Positions 48,179 through 59,653 of a stretch of DNA of 64,000 nucleotides are shown piece after piece; position 1 is the first letter of the stretch; each line of letters begins with the position of its first letter. The DNA is from Eudromia elegans (lineage: Eukaryota; Chordata; Aves; Tinamiformes; Tinamidae): contig PTEX01000235.1 in assembly GCA_003342815.1 (NCBI GenBank), positions 62,001-126,000 on the forward strand, written 5' to 3'. The notes below the pieces were generated by a model that searched no databases, was not told the DNA's origin, and worked only from the letters and a program-made list of their open reading frames with translations. The translations under genes were made by a program, and so were the position numbers.

Positions 48179-49845
48179 GTAGGTGCCGGGTCGCTTTGGG
48201 CTGGGGCAGGGAGAAAGAGGGGGCACAATCCTTCACGTCACACCTCTGGGCACCATGGAGTGTCCAGGGTTTTGGTTCCTGCACCCAAAGGAACGTCCTT
48301 GGACAGGCATGGGCAGCCCCAGTGGCTGCACTTGTGTCACAAGTGTGAGCAGTGGCATTTGCCACGTCTGCTGCCCTGTAAATGCCTCACGTATGGATTC
48401 TCTGCTGTCCCATAGAGTGAGCACGGGCTGAACCCTTCCCCTCAGCCGGGCACCCCGCTCTGAGCATCTCGCCTTTCATCAGGCGGCGCTTCCACCGAAC
48501 TCGGGCAGTGAAATATCTGCGAGCAAGCTCTCCCTCTGTCCAGCTAGGCTGAAAGTCATTAATGAGCTCAAAAGTTATTGCGTGGGGAACGACAGGTGAC
48601 AGAGCGACATACACCTGGTTTCCTTGTAATGAAAAAGATGCAAAGCACACGGAAGTCACAATTTATTTCTTTTTTTGATATCCTTGGGTTATCATTTACT
48701 GGAGGGAGAGCATCAATTGCCCATAATACTAAAGGGACTAATACTAATGGGACTAAAGTCAAGCCCGGAATGCAGGCATGGGCAGAGAAATCAAGCCTTA
48801 CTCTAGATAAATAAAGTATCTTTTACTTCAGAAGTGTTAAAAGAAGCCAAAACCTCTTGGGAAACGGGCATTTTGTAAGCTTGAAGATGTTTAAATCTCA
48901 CAGAACTGCGGACACAGCAATTATATCTCTGTAGCATCAGTGTTTTTGACAGGTCGTTTATAACTTATCAGACTAAATAAATATACAGAGTATTTAATAG
49001 TTTAACAAATTAGTGAATGTACAAGACCCCAACTGTTCAGTGACAGAATGCTAATTTCCATTTCTGCTTCATGGAGAATTTGTTCAATCTCTGCAATATG
49101 GATTTGATTCAAAAGGCAGCAATTTGAGCAGTCTTCAGCATTTTTCAACACAAAAATGCATACAGCAAGGCTCTGTTCTTACTGAAACTTTTTGGGCTTT
49201 TTGCCATTGTCTCCCAATGTAAACCTTTTTAAAGCAGAAGTCTGAATAAAAACTCTTTGGTACATGGATAAACATAAATGGAAAAGTTATTTGGTGCCTT
49301 CATGCTGTCCTGACTTGCCCCATACCTTCCTCTGCCTCAGGTTTTTAAAGTCTATTCAGACAAATTCATATTAATTTCAGTGGCAGCTTTGCGTGAATGA
49401 GGACTTTTCTGACTATGCCCATACTATTCATTTTTAAGTAAGATTGCTCAAATCAATAGCTTAAAAATAGAATTATTCAGTAACTGGAAAAAAGTTAATG
49501 AAGCAATTGAATATTCAGTGTTCTTTTGAAGGTTAAAGTGCTTTCCTTCCCCTACCAACAGATTCTGAAAATACTGCAACTACAGTCACTGCTCTACTGG
49601 CCAGTCTGAATAGCTGCTGTAACCCCTGGATCTACATGTTCTTTAGTGGGCATCTCCTGCAAGACTGCATACAGAGCTTCCCTTGCTGTCAGAAAATAAA
49701 GCAAACGTTGAATAAAGATGATTCTAACAGCAACAGTAGACGACAGACTTCTTTTACCAACAACAGAAGCCCAACCCATAGCTTGAACACCTGGGGTGAA
49801 CTGCCACTCTCCAAGTCTACCAGCTTCATCCCCATCCCAACCTGA
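47185..49845 (+). CDS. AVPR1A: Vasotocin/vasopressin V1a-type receptor (AVPR1A), two exons, complete CDS
   Basis: Class A GPCR of the vasopressin/oxytocin family; join(47185..48178,49562..49845) gives 425 residues, in the usual size range for V1a receptors. V1a receptors bind vasotocin (vasopressin in mammals) at the plasma membrane and signal through Gq and phospholipase C. Seen: N-terminus starting MRLGSG with N-glycosylation sequons at N16 and N39; TM1 about 55-80 with GNGSV; TM2 about 92-115 with LADLVV (D101 = 2.50); C128 and C207 for the TM3-ECL2 disulfide; DRY 152-154; TM4 about 172-192; TM5 about 220-245; TM6 about 299-320 with CWAPFF; TM7 about 335-357 with NPWIY 352-356; and the C373-C374 pair, a likely palmitoylation site. 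The segment from [20 protein letters not shown] onward is V1a-specific, which separates it from AVPR1B, OXTR and AVPR2. The MRL start matches mammalian AVPR1A, although the Kozak context is weak (C at -3). The next Met is residue 90, inside ICL1 and too late. Confidence 0.96.
48179..49561 (+). other. AVPR1A: AVPR1A intron 1
   Basis: A 1383-bp GT-AG intron between TM6 and TM7. The acceptor is a pyrimidine-rich tract ending CTACCAACAG at 49561. Phase 1 splicing creates a GAT (Asp) codon and continues as DSENT. An intron between TM6 and TM7 is a shared feature of vasopressin/oxytocin receptor genes. Composition drops from GC-rich at the 5' end to AT-rich within a few hundred bases. No repeat or other gene was recognised inside. 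Confidence 0.9.
49562..49845 (+). CDS. AVPR1A: AVPR1A exon 2 (TM7 and C-terminal tail)
   Basis: This exon encodes residues 332-425 and the TGA stop at 49843-49845. It contains TM7 with [12 protein letters not shown], the FSGHLLQDC segment of helix 8, the FPCC cysteine pair, and a Ser/Thr-rich tail with [12 protein letters not shown]. That tail is typical of V1a receptors and supplies GRK and arrestin phosphosites. Its codon use is AT-leaning, in sharp contrast to exon 1. Confidence 0.95.
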
Positions 49846-50100
49846 GACAGCACCGGAGCACACAGGTCTTGGAGTCCAGGAGCAGCACTTAGGAAGATGA
49901 TGGCCGAGCACGTTAAGCTGGTCAGAGGCACAGCCCTTTGGTAACAAGGAATTACCAAGACAGCCATAAAACAAACTGTACTCTATTGCTAAATAAGATA
50001 TGATGCGGTATATGAGCTATTTTATGAAAGGCATATGGGACTTGGGCAGCTGACCGGAAAGGAGTGACAACAATAAAACAAATATTTTGCTAAGTAGAGT
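49846..50100 (+). other. AVPR1A: AVPR1A proximal 3' UTR
   Basis: This runs from the stop codon to just past the first canonical AATAAA (50072-50077). A GT/T-rich downstream element follows (TTTTGGTTTGTGTTT, about 50112-50130). The spacing fits a functional cleavage site near 50095. The end is inferred, not observed. Confidence 0.5.
50072..50077 (+). terminator. AVPR1A: Proximal polyadenylation signal AATAAA
   Basis: A canonical hexamer 227 bases after the AVPR1A stop, followed by a GT-rich region at the right distance. It probably makes a short 3' UTR isoform. Confidence 0.5.
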
Positions 50101-50671
50101 ATATTTTTCATTTTGGTTTGTGTTTATAAAATAGTAAATGTGTTGATTGCTTGTTGTTCAAAGCGGGAAAAAGAGTGGAGTCAGTGTCTGTTGAGGTAAC
50201 TCCACTCTCTAGTGCCAATGCCTAAAGTATCTCATGATTGACTACGGAAGTCACAGGGAAAGAAGATGATACAGAGAAGACCACAAACTGATCTTAAAGA
50301 AAAAAGAGCCTGGAGAAATTCCAGTCTGAGCAGACAAGATACATGGTTAGGTAGACTGAGTTGTTGGGAATTCAATTGATCATAATGTTTTATTTTTCCA
50401 AACAGCTTTTAATTGTGATCAATTCTTATTTAACGAGAGAGTTTAACAGCTCTTATGAAGACAAATACATCACTGCTGTTAATGTCTGTATACATTATGG
50501 GGTTGATTTCCTAGGGTGACAGTCCTTCTTCCCTTCATATTGATCGAAGTTTTACAGCGGTTTTTTTTTTGTATTGTTGTACCTACTTGGAATGTTTTAA
50601 TTCATTTTAAAAAATATATTGACAAGGTAGCATGGTAAGCACTGGCTAGCCCAGCTACGTTACAAACAAAT

Positions 50672-50715
50672 ACATAATGAAAACTCATCATGAACATAAT
50701 GAAAAGTCATCATGA
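50672..50715. repeat. 22-bp tandem duplication (2 copies)
   Basis: ACATAATGAAAACTCATCAT-GA at 50672-50693 is repeated at 50694-50715 with a single A-to-G... C difference (AAACTC versus AAAGTC). It is a recent local slippage duplication in the possible 3' UTR. Confidence 0.85.
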
Positions 50716-51480
50716 CTGTCAGAAGCAATTATTGTTGATAGGAATTGGGTTTTTTTTTCCTTGTTTTTCTTCACTAAGCTAGGACTAAGCCCCATTTGGT
50801 CTTAAATAATAGCCCTGTAAATTCAGGAGAATGTTGCCGTTTTGTAACAGCTGCAGAATCAATAAGACAAATTTGGAATCAATCCCAAGACAAATTCCCA
50901 AGATGAATTTGAGGATCAATCTTACCACTTTTAGAGGCGCTTGTAAGAACTGACAATATTATTTATTTATTTTTGGCAGATCAGGACAGTGTGGGCTTCC
51001 AAAGCAGTGGCAGCTGCAGTAGCAAGCCATCACCCCCCAGCTAGCAGCTGCAGAGCATTCGGTGCGTGCTTTATTTGCTGCAAAGAATGCCGAGTCAAAC
51101 GCTGATCTTACGCTCTGAAATAACCCTGTATTTCCATGGAGCTTGGGTTTCGTTTCCTCGAGATGGAATTCTGAAGCCCCTGGAATGAATTTTGGTGTTT
51201 TTCAAGTCCCGAGGATCTCTCCTGAAAGGATTGCACTGATTCCAGCGCAAGTGAAGTGAGGCCCCGTGCAGATCAGTGTTCGCCCTGTCCCTGTGTTCTG
51301 CCTGCGGGCTCCGCTTCCATGCGCGCTCCGGTGCTGGAAAGCTCTTGTGTCCTCCTGGCACGGGCGGGACTCGGGGCGCGGTTCCGGCGTGCTCCCCGGG
51401 ACGCAGTGGGAAGTGTGCAGGGATGCAGGGGGCAGGCCCGTGTTGTAAGGAGGAGCCCCAGCGGCACCTTCCCCAGAGTC

Positions 51481-51535
51481 CAGAATGGTTGGGGTGGGAA
51501 GGGAGCTCAGGAGATCATCTAGTCCAACTCCCTGC
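51481..51535 (-). mobile_element. Short CR1 3'-end remnant (element 5)
   Basis: About 55 bases, CAGAATGGTTGGGGTGGGAA followed by GATCATCTAGTCCAACTCCCTGC, match the last part of CR1 on the minus strand. It is truncated to almost nothing and abuts a pyrimidine tract (CTTTCC repeats). It lies downstream of AVPR1A and possibly inside its long 3' UTR. Confidence 0.85.
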
Positions 51536-52327
51536 TTTCCTTTCCTTTCTTTTTTTCTTTTTCCTTCTTCATAACCAGATTGATGAGGTGATTGCTTTTC
51601 TAATTGCTTGAAGCAAATAAAAAAAAAAGAGGGGGAAGGGGGTGTAGAGCTAGATCCCAGAGAAGTCCCTATCCAGCCCCCCTCCAATGTGAAGCTTCCA
51701 ATCCCACTCCCTTGACTATTTTGGGCAAAGAAAAGGGAAGAATTAGCTCAAAAAAATAATTTACCTCTTGTTATCACTATGAAAATTATAGCTCTTTTTC
51801 CTACATTTCTTTTAGTGTTTTCCACTCTTCAGCAATTTACTATGCATTTTTGTTGTTGTTGTTGTAAAAACACTAGAACCCAAAGGAGAGCATGGTGGAA
51901 GGGCTTGTATTTCACAGACTTTCTTTCTGACCACCTTGGTCAACAGAAGCATGACTACAGTTCTCCCCTGTTCTGGGAGAGAACATTTGGACCTGAAGTA
52001 CCAAAAAATGCCTGCAGTGGGGTTGGGAGCGTGTGTATTTGTGCACATTATATATACTGTGTATATTTAGCAAGGAAGCATTTCACAATTACTTAAATGG
52101 CAGATGTATCAAGTATGTTATTCTTTGCCGAGTTTTGTTTTTGTGTCGCTACTTGCTTTGTACATACAATATGTATTTAAAAAAAAGGAGCTATCTTGGA
52201 TGGTTTGCCAGATCGATTTATTTTTCTATTGCAGTTTTTATTCAAACAGGGAAGATAGAAATCAAATGTAGAATAATGTTAATTACAAAGCTAGGTTGGA
52301 TAATGTCCAATATATGTATAAAAAAAG

Positions 52328-52360
52328 ATTGAAAATTAAATTAAAATTAAAATTTTCAAT
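52328..52360. repeat. Perfect inverted repeat, 10-bp stem
   Basis: ATTGAAAATT (52328-52337) and AATTTTCAAT (52351-52360) are exact reverse complements around a 13-base loop. It is AT-only apart from one pair, so stability is modest. It lies in the possible long 3' UTR of AVPR1A. Confidence 0.7.
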
Positions 52361-52676
52361 TTCTTCCAAGTATTTTACAAAACCAAAGCTTGCATTTGTG
52401 GATTGTCAGTGTAACTGTTCTCCGTACGTGTTCTGCAGGTTTCGTAATTAATTTGATAAAACTGTTTATCAGTATTTGGATTCCAGTTGTTTTTGTAAAT
52501 AATTAAGGGTTTTTTTTTCACGTAATTGTAGCCTTGGGAAACAAGTCCCGTATTTTCTGAATTGCTCCTCTGTACAGATGCATTTTTTAACAGTTGCTTT
52601 GAGTTAAAATGAGGGCATGCTAATGAAACAGAAAAATGTAAAATAATTGCACATTTAAAACATGGTAACTTGCTCT

Positions 52677-52682
52677 AATAAA
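52677..52682 (+). terminator. AVPR1A: Distal polyadenylation signal AATAAA
   Basis: A canonical hexamer followed within about 15-30 bases by TTTGTTTGATGAGAAGTGTTTTTT, a strong GT/T-rich downstream element. The preceding few hundred bases are AT-rich with many TAAT/TTTTA motifs and read like 3' UTR. If used by AVPR1A, the 3' UTR would be about 2.8 kb and would include a small CR1 remnant. It could instead be fortuitous. Confidence 0.4.
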
Positions 52683-55600
52683 CCCATATATTTGTTTGAT
52701 GAGAAGTGTTTTTTCCTCACTATATCTTGCAGAGTCTGAAACATATTTGGTGGCATTTCATATATTCTACAAGAGTTGATATTTCTGCTTTAATTTTGAT
52801 GAGCTATTTGCACAAAAATCTTTAAGGAGTGAGCCAATCTAAAATGTGTTTGTATTACGATGCATGAAGGACACACATCCAAAGATGAAATGTGGAGTCT
52901 GCTCCTCTCCACTGCGAACTGCTGTTATTGCTATGGTATCATAGCACCAGCTCATTTTGCATAGATCTGATTTTGATTTTTTTTGTGTTAATTTCAGGCA
53001 AAGGAATACCAAGGTGCTTATCCAAAATGTGATCGAACTGATGAGCTGGTGCCCTATTGCTGAGATTGGTGATGCTAGAATTGCAGCAATATAAAGATAA
53101 GTAGATGGCAAAAGCAGAATGTGATTATATAGAAGAGATTATTATTTTATAAATAAGAAACAGAATATCTAAAAAAAGCTTCTTTTAATTGATTTTTTTA
53201 AAAAAATGTAGGTAATCTATTGGCTCAGGAAAAAAAAAAATCTATTTTACCACAAGACCAAAGTGTACAAGAACATATGATTTCCTGTAAAGACCGAGAT
53301 TTTTTCTGCAGCAATCGTAGGCAGCCCCTAATTGTCCAGGTTTAAGGACTTGGTCGAAGGACGCTCACCCTTCTTGCCAGCTGGTGCACTCGGAAGCGGA
53401 GGCGCAAGGAAGAGCAGAGCTGGGACCCACCCCAGGACGCGTGCCAGGCTGCCAGGTTTGGAAGTGAACCCAGCTCTCGAGGTAGTGCTACGGCTCCCAT
53501 ATGAGATACCTGCTGCACGGGAAGCTCTTACAGAGCACCCCTAGCCTCAAGTCCCTCATCTACAAAAAGGACTAGTTACATACGTTGTCCTTAAAAGTAA
53601 CCGCATTAGTTTCAGTCTTTCTCCCTTCTGTGTTGGATTTTGGAAGACTGGAGGGACAGAAAGGAAGTAGCGTGCTTAAGCACCAATTTGGAGCTTTAAT
53701 TGTTGCTACAAGACTGCTTTGTGCCTTTCTTTGAAAGAGCACACTTTACTGGAAAACACAGTGCTTGCTGCGTGTGTGGAGGAATTACAGTGTGTACATA
53801 AATGCGTGCTTATATATGAGCGTTTATATGTGAGTATTTCATGGCCCAGGGACAGGTCACAGCTATCCACAGGGAACAGCCCCGCCTGGTGCAGATGCTC
53901 CGTGCTATAGGAGCTGGTCCAGCTGGCCTTGAAAAAGGCAGCAGGTACCAAGGGTAATAATGTCAGTCACGAGCTTTGCAAGGTGCGCACAAGTGTATAA
54001 ATGCAAGCAAGCAGACCTAATGCCTGGTCCCTGCTGAACCTCGTTGGAGTCAGCCAGCCTGGATCTGCCTCTCCCAGGGCCAGTCCTGCAATAAGCACCA
54101 GCCAGTAATTAATACTGTATCACTGTTTTGATGTAACTGCTCAGTAATTTGCCATGTGTTAGTATAAACTTGCTTGGAGTAACAATTTACATGCTAATTA
54201 GCCTTAGGTTTTAATAAGGACATTTTTAGCTGAATTCCTGACACAGTCCACTGGGTTGCCCATTTCTAAAAAGCAGGGCTTGGAGGAGGCATTGGGAGTG
54301 CAAACTCTCCTCCCAGCTGCAAGGTGCAGAGGCTGGCAAAATTCCAAGATGTAAGACATAGGTGGAGTTTCTTCTAATCAGAGAAAAGACAAGACAGTGC
54401 CCATTTCCAAACTTTTTTTTTTTTTTTATTTTGTTTTGGGATGTTGCATTCTGCCCGCTTTGCAAGGGAAAGTTGGTTCTTGGGAAAGTCTGTCAGGGTC
54501 TGTGCAAGGTCATCTGCAGATTTTCTGCCATTGCACATATTTAGGCCTTTTCTTTTTACTGAGAAGCTAAATAAAGAGCACTGGGTTCACTTCCGTTTTG
54601 TCGTGCCACTAAGTCATTCCCAAGAATGTTGTGAACAACTGTGATTCACTGTTACCTTAAAATAGGTGCTAACACTATTAGCAATTGCATAATTAAGATA
54701 TAATGTTCTGATTGCAGGAATTAGGGCTACCATTTCATGACTGTCATGGGTTAAATTGATTGAGCTTCTAGTCTGCAAAATCCTGTTGAAATCATAGTCC
54801 ACCTTCCATGGCAGTATTTTATATGTTGAGGAATATAGCATTTTATTGTGGTAGATTAACGAGACCTGCTTAACCTGATTAATGAGGTTTACTTCTACCG
54901 CTGATTAAATGACATAGTTTTGGTCTAACTGAATCCCACTGGGATCCCACTTTGGCTTGTTTTGACATGTTTCTTCTGTGTTGTCTCATTTGACATATGA
55001 ATCATTCCAAGCCCTAAGATTTTTTTTTTTTCCTTTTTGCCTACTACTGCCTGATAGCAGAGATTTATACTGCTTTAGGCTTGGCTTTTGCTCTTAGCGC
55101 TAGCATAATATTATCTATTATTTGTGCAGTGGTGAGCAAAAGACAGTAAGCCATGGCCCTTGAACCTGGGAGTTCTCCATCTAACTCAGAAGGAAAACAA
55201 CGGCCAAGAAGCAGGCTAGGAGACATCACTCCTGCAGGGCACGGGTATCCTGGACAATGACATTACAGGCACGTAGGTTTGTCACAGGAGCCACTCTGCT
55301 GTTGTGCTTCCCCTCTGTGTTTGTTCTCCTCGTTCCTTTCTGACCAGGCTGGAACACATGGGCAGGGAGTGGTGGTTGGTCCGTATTAACTATTTACTCT
55401 TCACTTTTATGGAGGTCGAGGCACTGGCAGAGCACTGGAAGGTTTAAACTGTACCTCCACAGTGGCCACGTATTCAATTCTGATCAAGTTAATTCACTCG
55501 TGCCAAGTTACTTCCTGTAATTCAGGATAATGATGTCATATTCCTCTGAAAACTTCTACATAATATTCTTATTTAAACAAACCACAGGAAATGCAGACTG

Positions 55601-57189
55601 CAGGTGGCCCATCATTTTTTATACCTTTCAAGCAAAATATGACAAAATTTGCCTTAGGAGCTGCTTGGTTCTCCAGGGCTTGAAACCATCTTAATCCTTT
55701 TTGGAAGATAAGGCAACTGCCCCTTCCACCTCTGCCCCTGCAACTGCTCCTGACAGAGCCTTTCCTGATGCTCGCAGTAGTGGCAGCAGCTAGAATGGCA
55801 ACACTGACCACAGGAGTTGCAGCAGAGAGGAATGAAAAAAGTACAGTGAATATTGAGGGGGTCAAAGAGCGAACAAGGCATGTTTTATCAGAACATTATT
55901 TGAAAACATCATGGTGTTTTCCATTTTGCAATTGTGAGATATTGTTTGTATATTTAGAAAAGGAGCCCCTTGCCTTTTGAAGCTGTCACTATACAGAGTT
56001 CCTTTTCAGGTCAGTAAGTATCTCCACTACTGTGACTCCTACAAGACTATGACTATGTCCTAAAAAAGGACATAGATCTCTTCAAGTTGAACTTCCAGCA
56101 CATGAGTTGCAAGGTTCTAGGCTCTAAAGTAGAGGCCACAAGCTATAGTTAAATGTTTGATTTTTACATTTCCTTCTGGGCTCGTATATATGGTCCTTAT
56201 CTTTCTGTCTTCTTCTTCTGATCCCATGAGCCTCCATCCCTCCTACACGCTGACGTGGAGGCTGCTCGTCCAGATGCTCTCTTGGAAAGGTGGAAGACAG
56301 CACAGACCCGAACGTCAGCAAGTGAAAGAGCTCAGAGCCGGAGCTTGCACTCCCAGTGCAAGGCCACAGGCTCCTTGGTTAACCACGGCATGGGGTTGCT
56401 ACCACCCGGCCAGGAGAGCCGCAAGGAGGTTGGGAGGCTCCTCCTGCCGTGGGGGTGCGACAGCAGCTGGGGACACTGACCACATCCTGTGGCAAACGTG
56501 GGCAGCCACAGAGCAGAGCATTCCGGGAGGAAAAGGGAAGAGGCCTCCAAAGTGAGCGGCATTTTTTTTAATTTCCTTTTTTTGGATGGAACTGATTAAG
56601 TCAGGCTGAAGGTTGTAATAGATGTGTAAGTCTTGAGACAGAAAGGAAACACACTTCCTACTGATTTTAAGAAATTTTTAATCGTTGTATGAAAAAATGG
56701 GAGGAGCAGCAGATAAGTCCTAAAGCTTAGGAGACATTTAGCTTTATAACATTCTTAATCAAAAGGAAAAACATACTTACCAGCTGCTGAAATGAATAAA
56801 TAAGGATAGTAACTGTATACAGCACTAAATAAGAATGCTAACTGTGCCAAACAGTGCCAAGCATCAACAAACTGAATAGCAAGTGCTCTCCCTGCTCACT
56901 GTAAAACCGGCAGAGTTGTGCAGTGCACACAGGGGAACTGGGGCCAAGGCAGCCTCTGGATACTGCAGATACCAAGTGCCACACAGGACACTGCTCACCG
57001 CGATTCACCGTATCACTGGCTGAGATCACAGGAAGAAGGAAGCCAAATCTTCAGAGTAATTTGCCGTACACTTAGTTTAAGCAAGGAACAAACTTTATAA
57101 AATAGCCACCATAACATTTTCTAAATGTACATTATGCTCTCAGGTGCTTCCATGGGAGCAAAGGAAGGCTTAAGGCTTCCAAGTAATAC

Positions 57190-57245
57190 ACAAATCAAAT
57201 AAATAGTGCAAATAAATAAATGAAAAATAAATAAAATAATTTTCT
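57190..57245. repeat. Degenerate (AAAT)n tract
   Basis: Repeated AAATAAAT units interrupted by single substitutions. Confidence 0.75.
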
Positions 57246-59370
57246 TGTAGAAAAGAGCTGTGGATTCAGATTGATAAAGCTCTTGGCACTGTAGTTTTCA
57301 GTCCTTCTGGAGTCCTGTTATCTTCAGTACTCCAAGTAATTTACAGTTAAACCACAAGGGCAGTTATGGCAATTAAAATTATATAGAGTAAATAAGAAAC
57401 AAAAGGAAAATATAAACTTATGTCTTTCTATAAAATTGTATTTCCCAAACCAATGTGTGCTTGTGTGTTTCAAGAGAGATAAGCAGGGATTTGGTTATAT
57501 CTCTTTGATAACCTGCTTCACCATGAAGCTGGTTTTGATGGACTCGAGATACCGAAGTGCTGCTATGTGTTTACAAATATTCTTTAACAAGTCGCTAGAC
57601 TTGTAGCTTATCAGATAACAGCACATTACTAAATTGGAGCCGGGAAAATGATTGCAGAACTAGCTTTGTTTTTTGAATCTATCACAGCAATTTCACCAGT
57701 GAGTTGTATTTTAAATATGCCCTACTGGAGATGGGATGATCTAAAGCCCCATGAAATGTCCAAGCTTGACTCACATTTTCAGCATGATAAAATTTATCAT
57801 TAACACCTGCTCCTCGAGGTAACTTCGAGGCATCTGCAGAATGCAGCATGATTCTAATTTGGACGGAGTCGATGATGCTATCCCAGTAGCTGGCAAAGGG
57901 CATTCACATTGCAAAAACTCTGCTGACCAGGTGCTTTTGTTCATCATGTCACAAGAAAGACCAAGATCAGAATGGACTTAGGACATCAGTCTGTCTTCTC
58001 CCATCAACACAGCACTTACAGAAAGGGAATGATCTCTGCATCTCCTCTGCCTCTGTGCCCCTTTTTGTGTGTGCTGAACTTGGCTCCCTCTGCTTTGTGC
58101 TTAAAAATTGATGTGGGAGATAATCCTTAACTAGGCAAAAATCTCCAGGATACTCAGATGACACAGCCCTGTGGATCATTTAGATAAACAGGAAGATAGA
58201 TCTTATTATACAGAGAGGTAGACCTGGGGAAAAAAGTTCAGCCTAAAATTCTGTGCAACATTGGGAGGACAGGGAGGGGAAAGCAATAATAAGGAAAGTA
58301 AGAATGGCACGTAAGGTGCCTCAGCCATCTATAGTATGTGAAGTGCTGGTTTCCTAAGAGACAGCACAACCGTAAAAACTTCGGGACTACAATCCTCAGA
58401 TGCCGACAGCGTCTGCTTTCAGCAGGAGCAGAAGCACTGGTAATAAACAAAAAGGAAAAATTCTGGCAAAGCGTTTCCTCACAAGTGCTCAAATGAAAAA
58501 TGAAAACTACTTAATGGTTGAATGGAAAAAAAAAAATTAGACTTGACGTCTCTGATGAAAAGTGTATTTTTTTTCTACAGAAGACGCCAGATTCATGTAA
58601 AAGAATCAGTCTCACTCCGAGTGCCCCCACGGCTCTGCAGCCTGTAGTCAGGGGCGGCCATTCTCCTCCTGGGTTCTTCTCTGGGGTGCGAAGCAAAAGG
58701 GTCCCACAAGCCGCCCGCCAGCCCCGCACTGTGCCCAGAGCGCCTCGCCAGCACCCACAGCCCCACCGGAACGCTGCCCAGGTCTCACCTGCTGCTCCAT
58801 TAACCGCACCCATGTATTGTGCTATTAAACGTTGTAAACCCTTTTAAGAGCATGGCTACAAACGCATGAGAGGGGCTACCAGGCCACATGCTGAGCTCTC
58901 TGCTCCTTCTTGGTGGCCGTGGTAGAGGTGCAGGCATCGGCACTGGCAGGGGACACCACAGTGGTGAGGGATGCAGTGGGGCACGGGAGCAGATCCACCT
59001 TCAAGTCACTTAGTCCTTATTTTTTAAAAACGTTTTGGGTTTTGGTTGGTTAGTTGGTCTCGTGATAGCAGAGACCCTTTGCAGTCTCTTTTCTGAAGCT
59101 GGAACTGCAGCTGTAATGAGCTCTGTGTCTATTGTTTGGCTGGAGAACAACCATTTTCTCATGAGCACACCTCAGAGTTTTGCAAGTTTGCCACCGATTT
59201 CTCACAGAAGGGCTGGCTGACTGTGAATCGACGTATCTGCACATACTGCATCTATCATCTTTTCTATTGGCCCTAATCACGACATTTATAATGTAACATT
59301 TAGAGTCTTTTTCTCATGACACAGAATTAGGATTTAGCAGAGAATAGTTTATTAAGACAAGAATCTAATC

Positions 59371-59375
59371 TGTTG

Positions 59376-59412
<37 letters not shown>

Positions 59413-59434
59413 CATCATCATCATCATCATCATC
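59371..59434. repeat. Compound (TTG)n(ATT)n(ATC)n microsatellite
   Basis: Three TTG units, about ten ATT units and about eight ATC units run in direct succession, giving a likely length-polymorphic locus about 9.5 kb downstream of the AVPR1A stop codon. Confidence 0.95.
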
Positions 59435-59639
59435 TAGTCTTCCCACAACTTCATGGTCTGGTTGCTTATTTCTTTATCTCGATCTCTCAAAAGTGACCTG
59501 GGAATCCAGTTTCGAGTAAGTCTAGAATATTTCTGTAACACAGCTGTGAGATAAAATAGCCATCGTTTTAGCTGTTAAAAAAAACCAGACTCAGAAGCAT
59601 GCTTTAATTTCTGTGAAAAAGCCAAAGCAAAGCAACACA

Positions 59640-59653
59640 TTGCTAATTAGCAA
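59640..59653. promoter_or_regulatory. Palindromic homeodomain-type site
   Basis: TTGCTAATTAGCAA is a perfect 14-bp palindrome centred on TAATTA, the core bound by many homeodomain proteins. A GATA-type CTGATAAG follows within about 20 bases. This suggests a possible enhancer but is not evidence of one. Confidence 0.3.

Larger units (their letters stand above)
50101..52676 (+). other. Possible extended AVPR1A 3' UTR / downstream flank
   Basis: No protein-coding gene was recognised. The stretch holds a 22-bp tandem duplication (50672-50715), a CpG-rich patch (51270-51480), a short CR1 tail (51481-51535) followed by a pyrimidine tract, a GTT microsatellite (about 51851-51866) and a perfect 10-bp-stem hairpin (52328-52360). 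It may be transcribed as the long 3' UTR if the distal poly(A) signal is used. Confidence 0.35.

Noticed and set aside
46552..48228. A 558-codon minus-strand open frame across the receptor exon
   Set aside because: It is antisense to AVPR1A exon 1 and runs through the N-gap. Its composition (Gly, Ala, Arg, His, Pro-rich) is the mirror of GC-rich coding DNA. No independent homology.
48179..48348. Extension of AVPR1A exon 1 to an in-frame stop (387-codon single-exon protein)
   Set aside because: It would lack TM7 and carry a non-homologous tail. A good GT donor and a matching phase-1 acceptor restore TM7 in exon 2.
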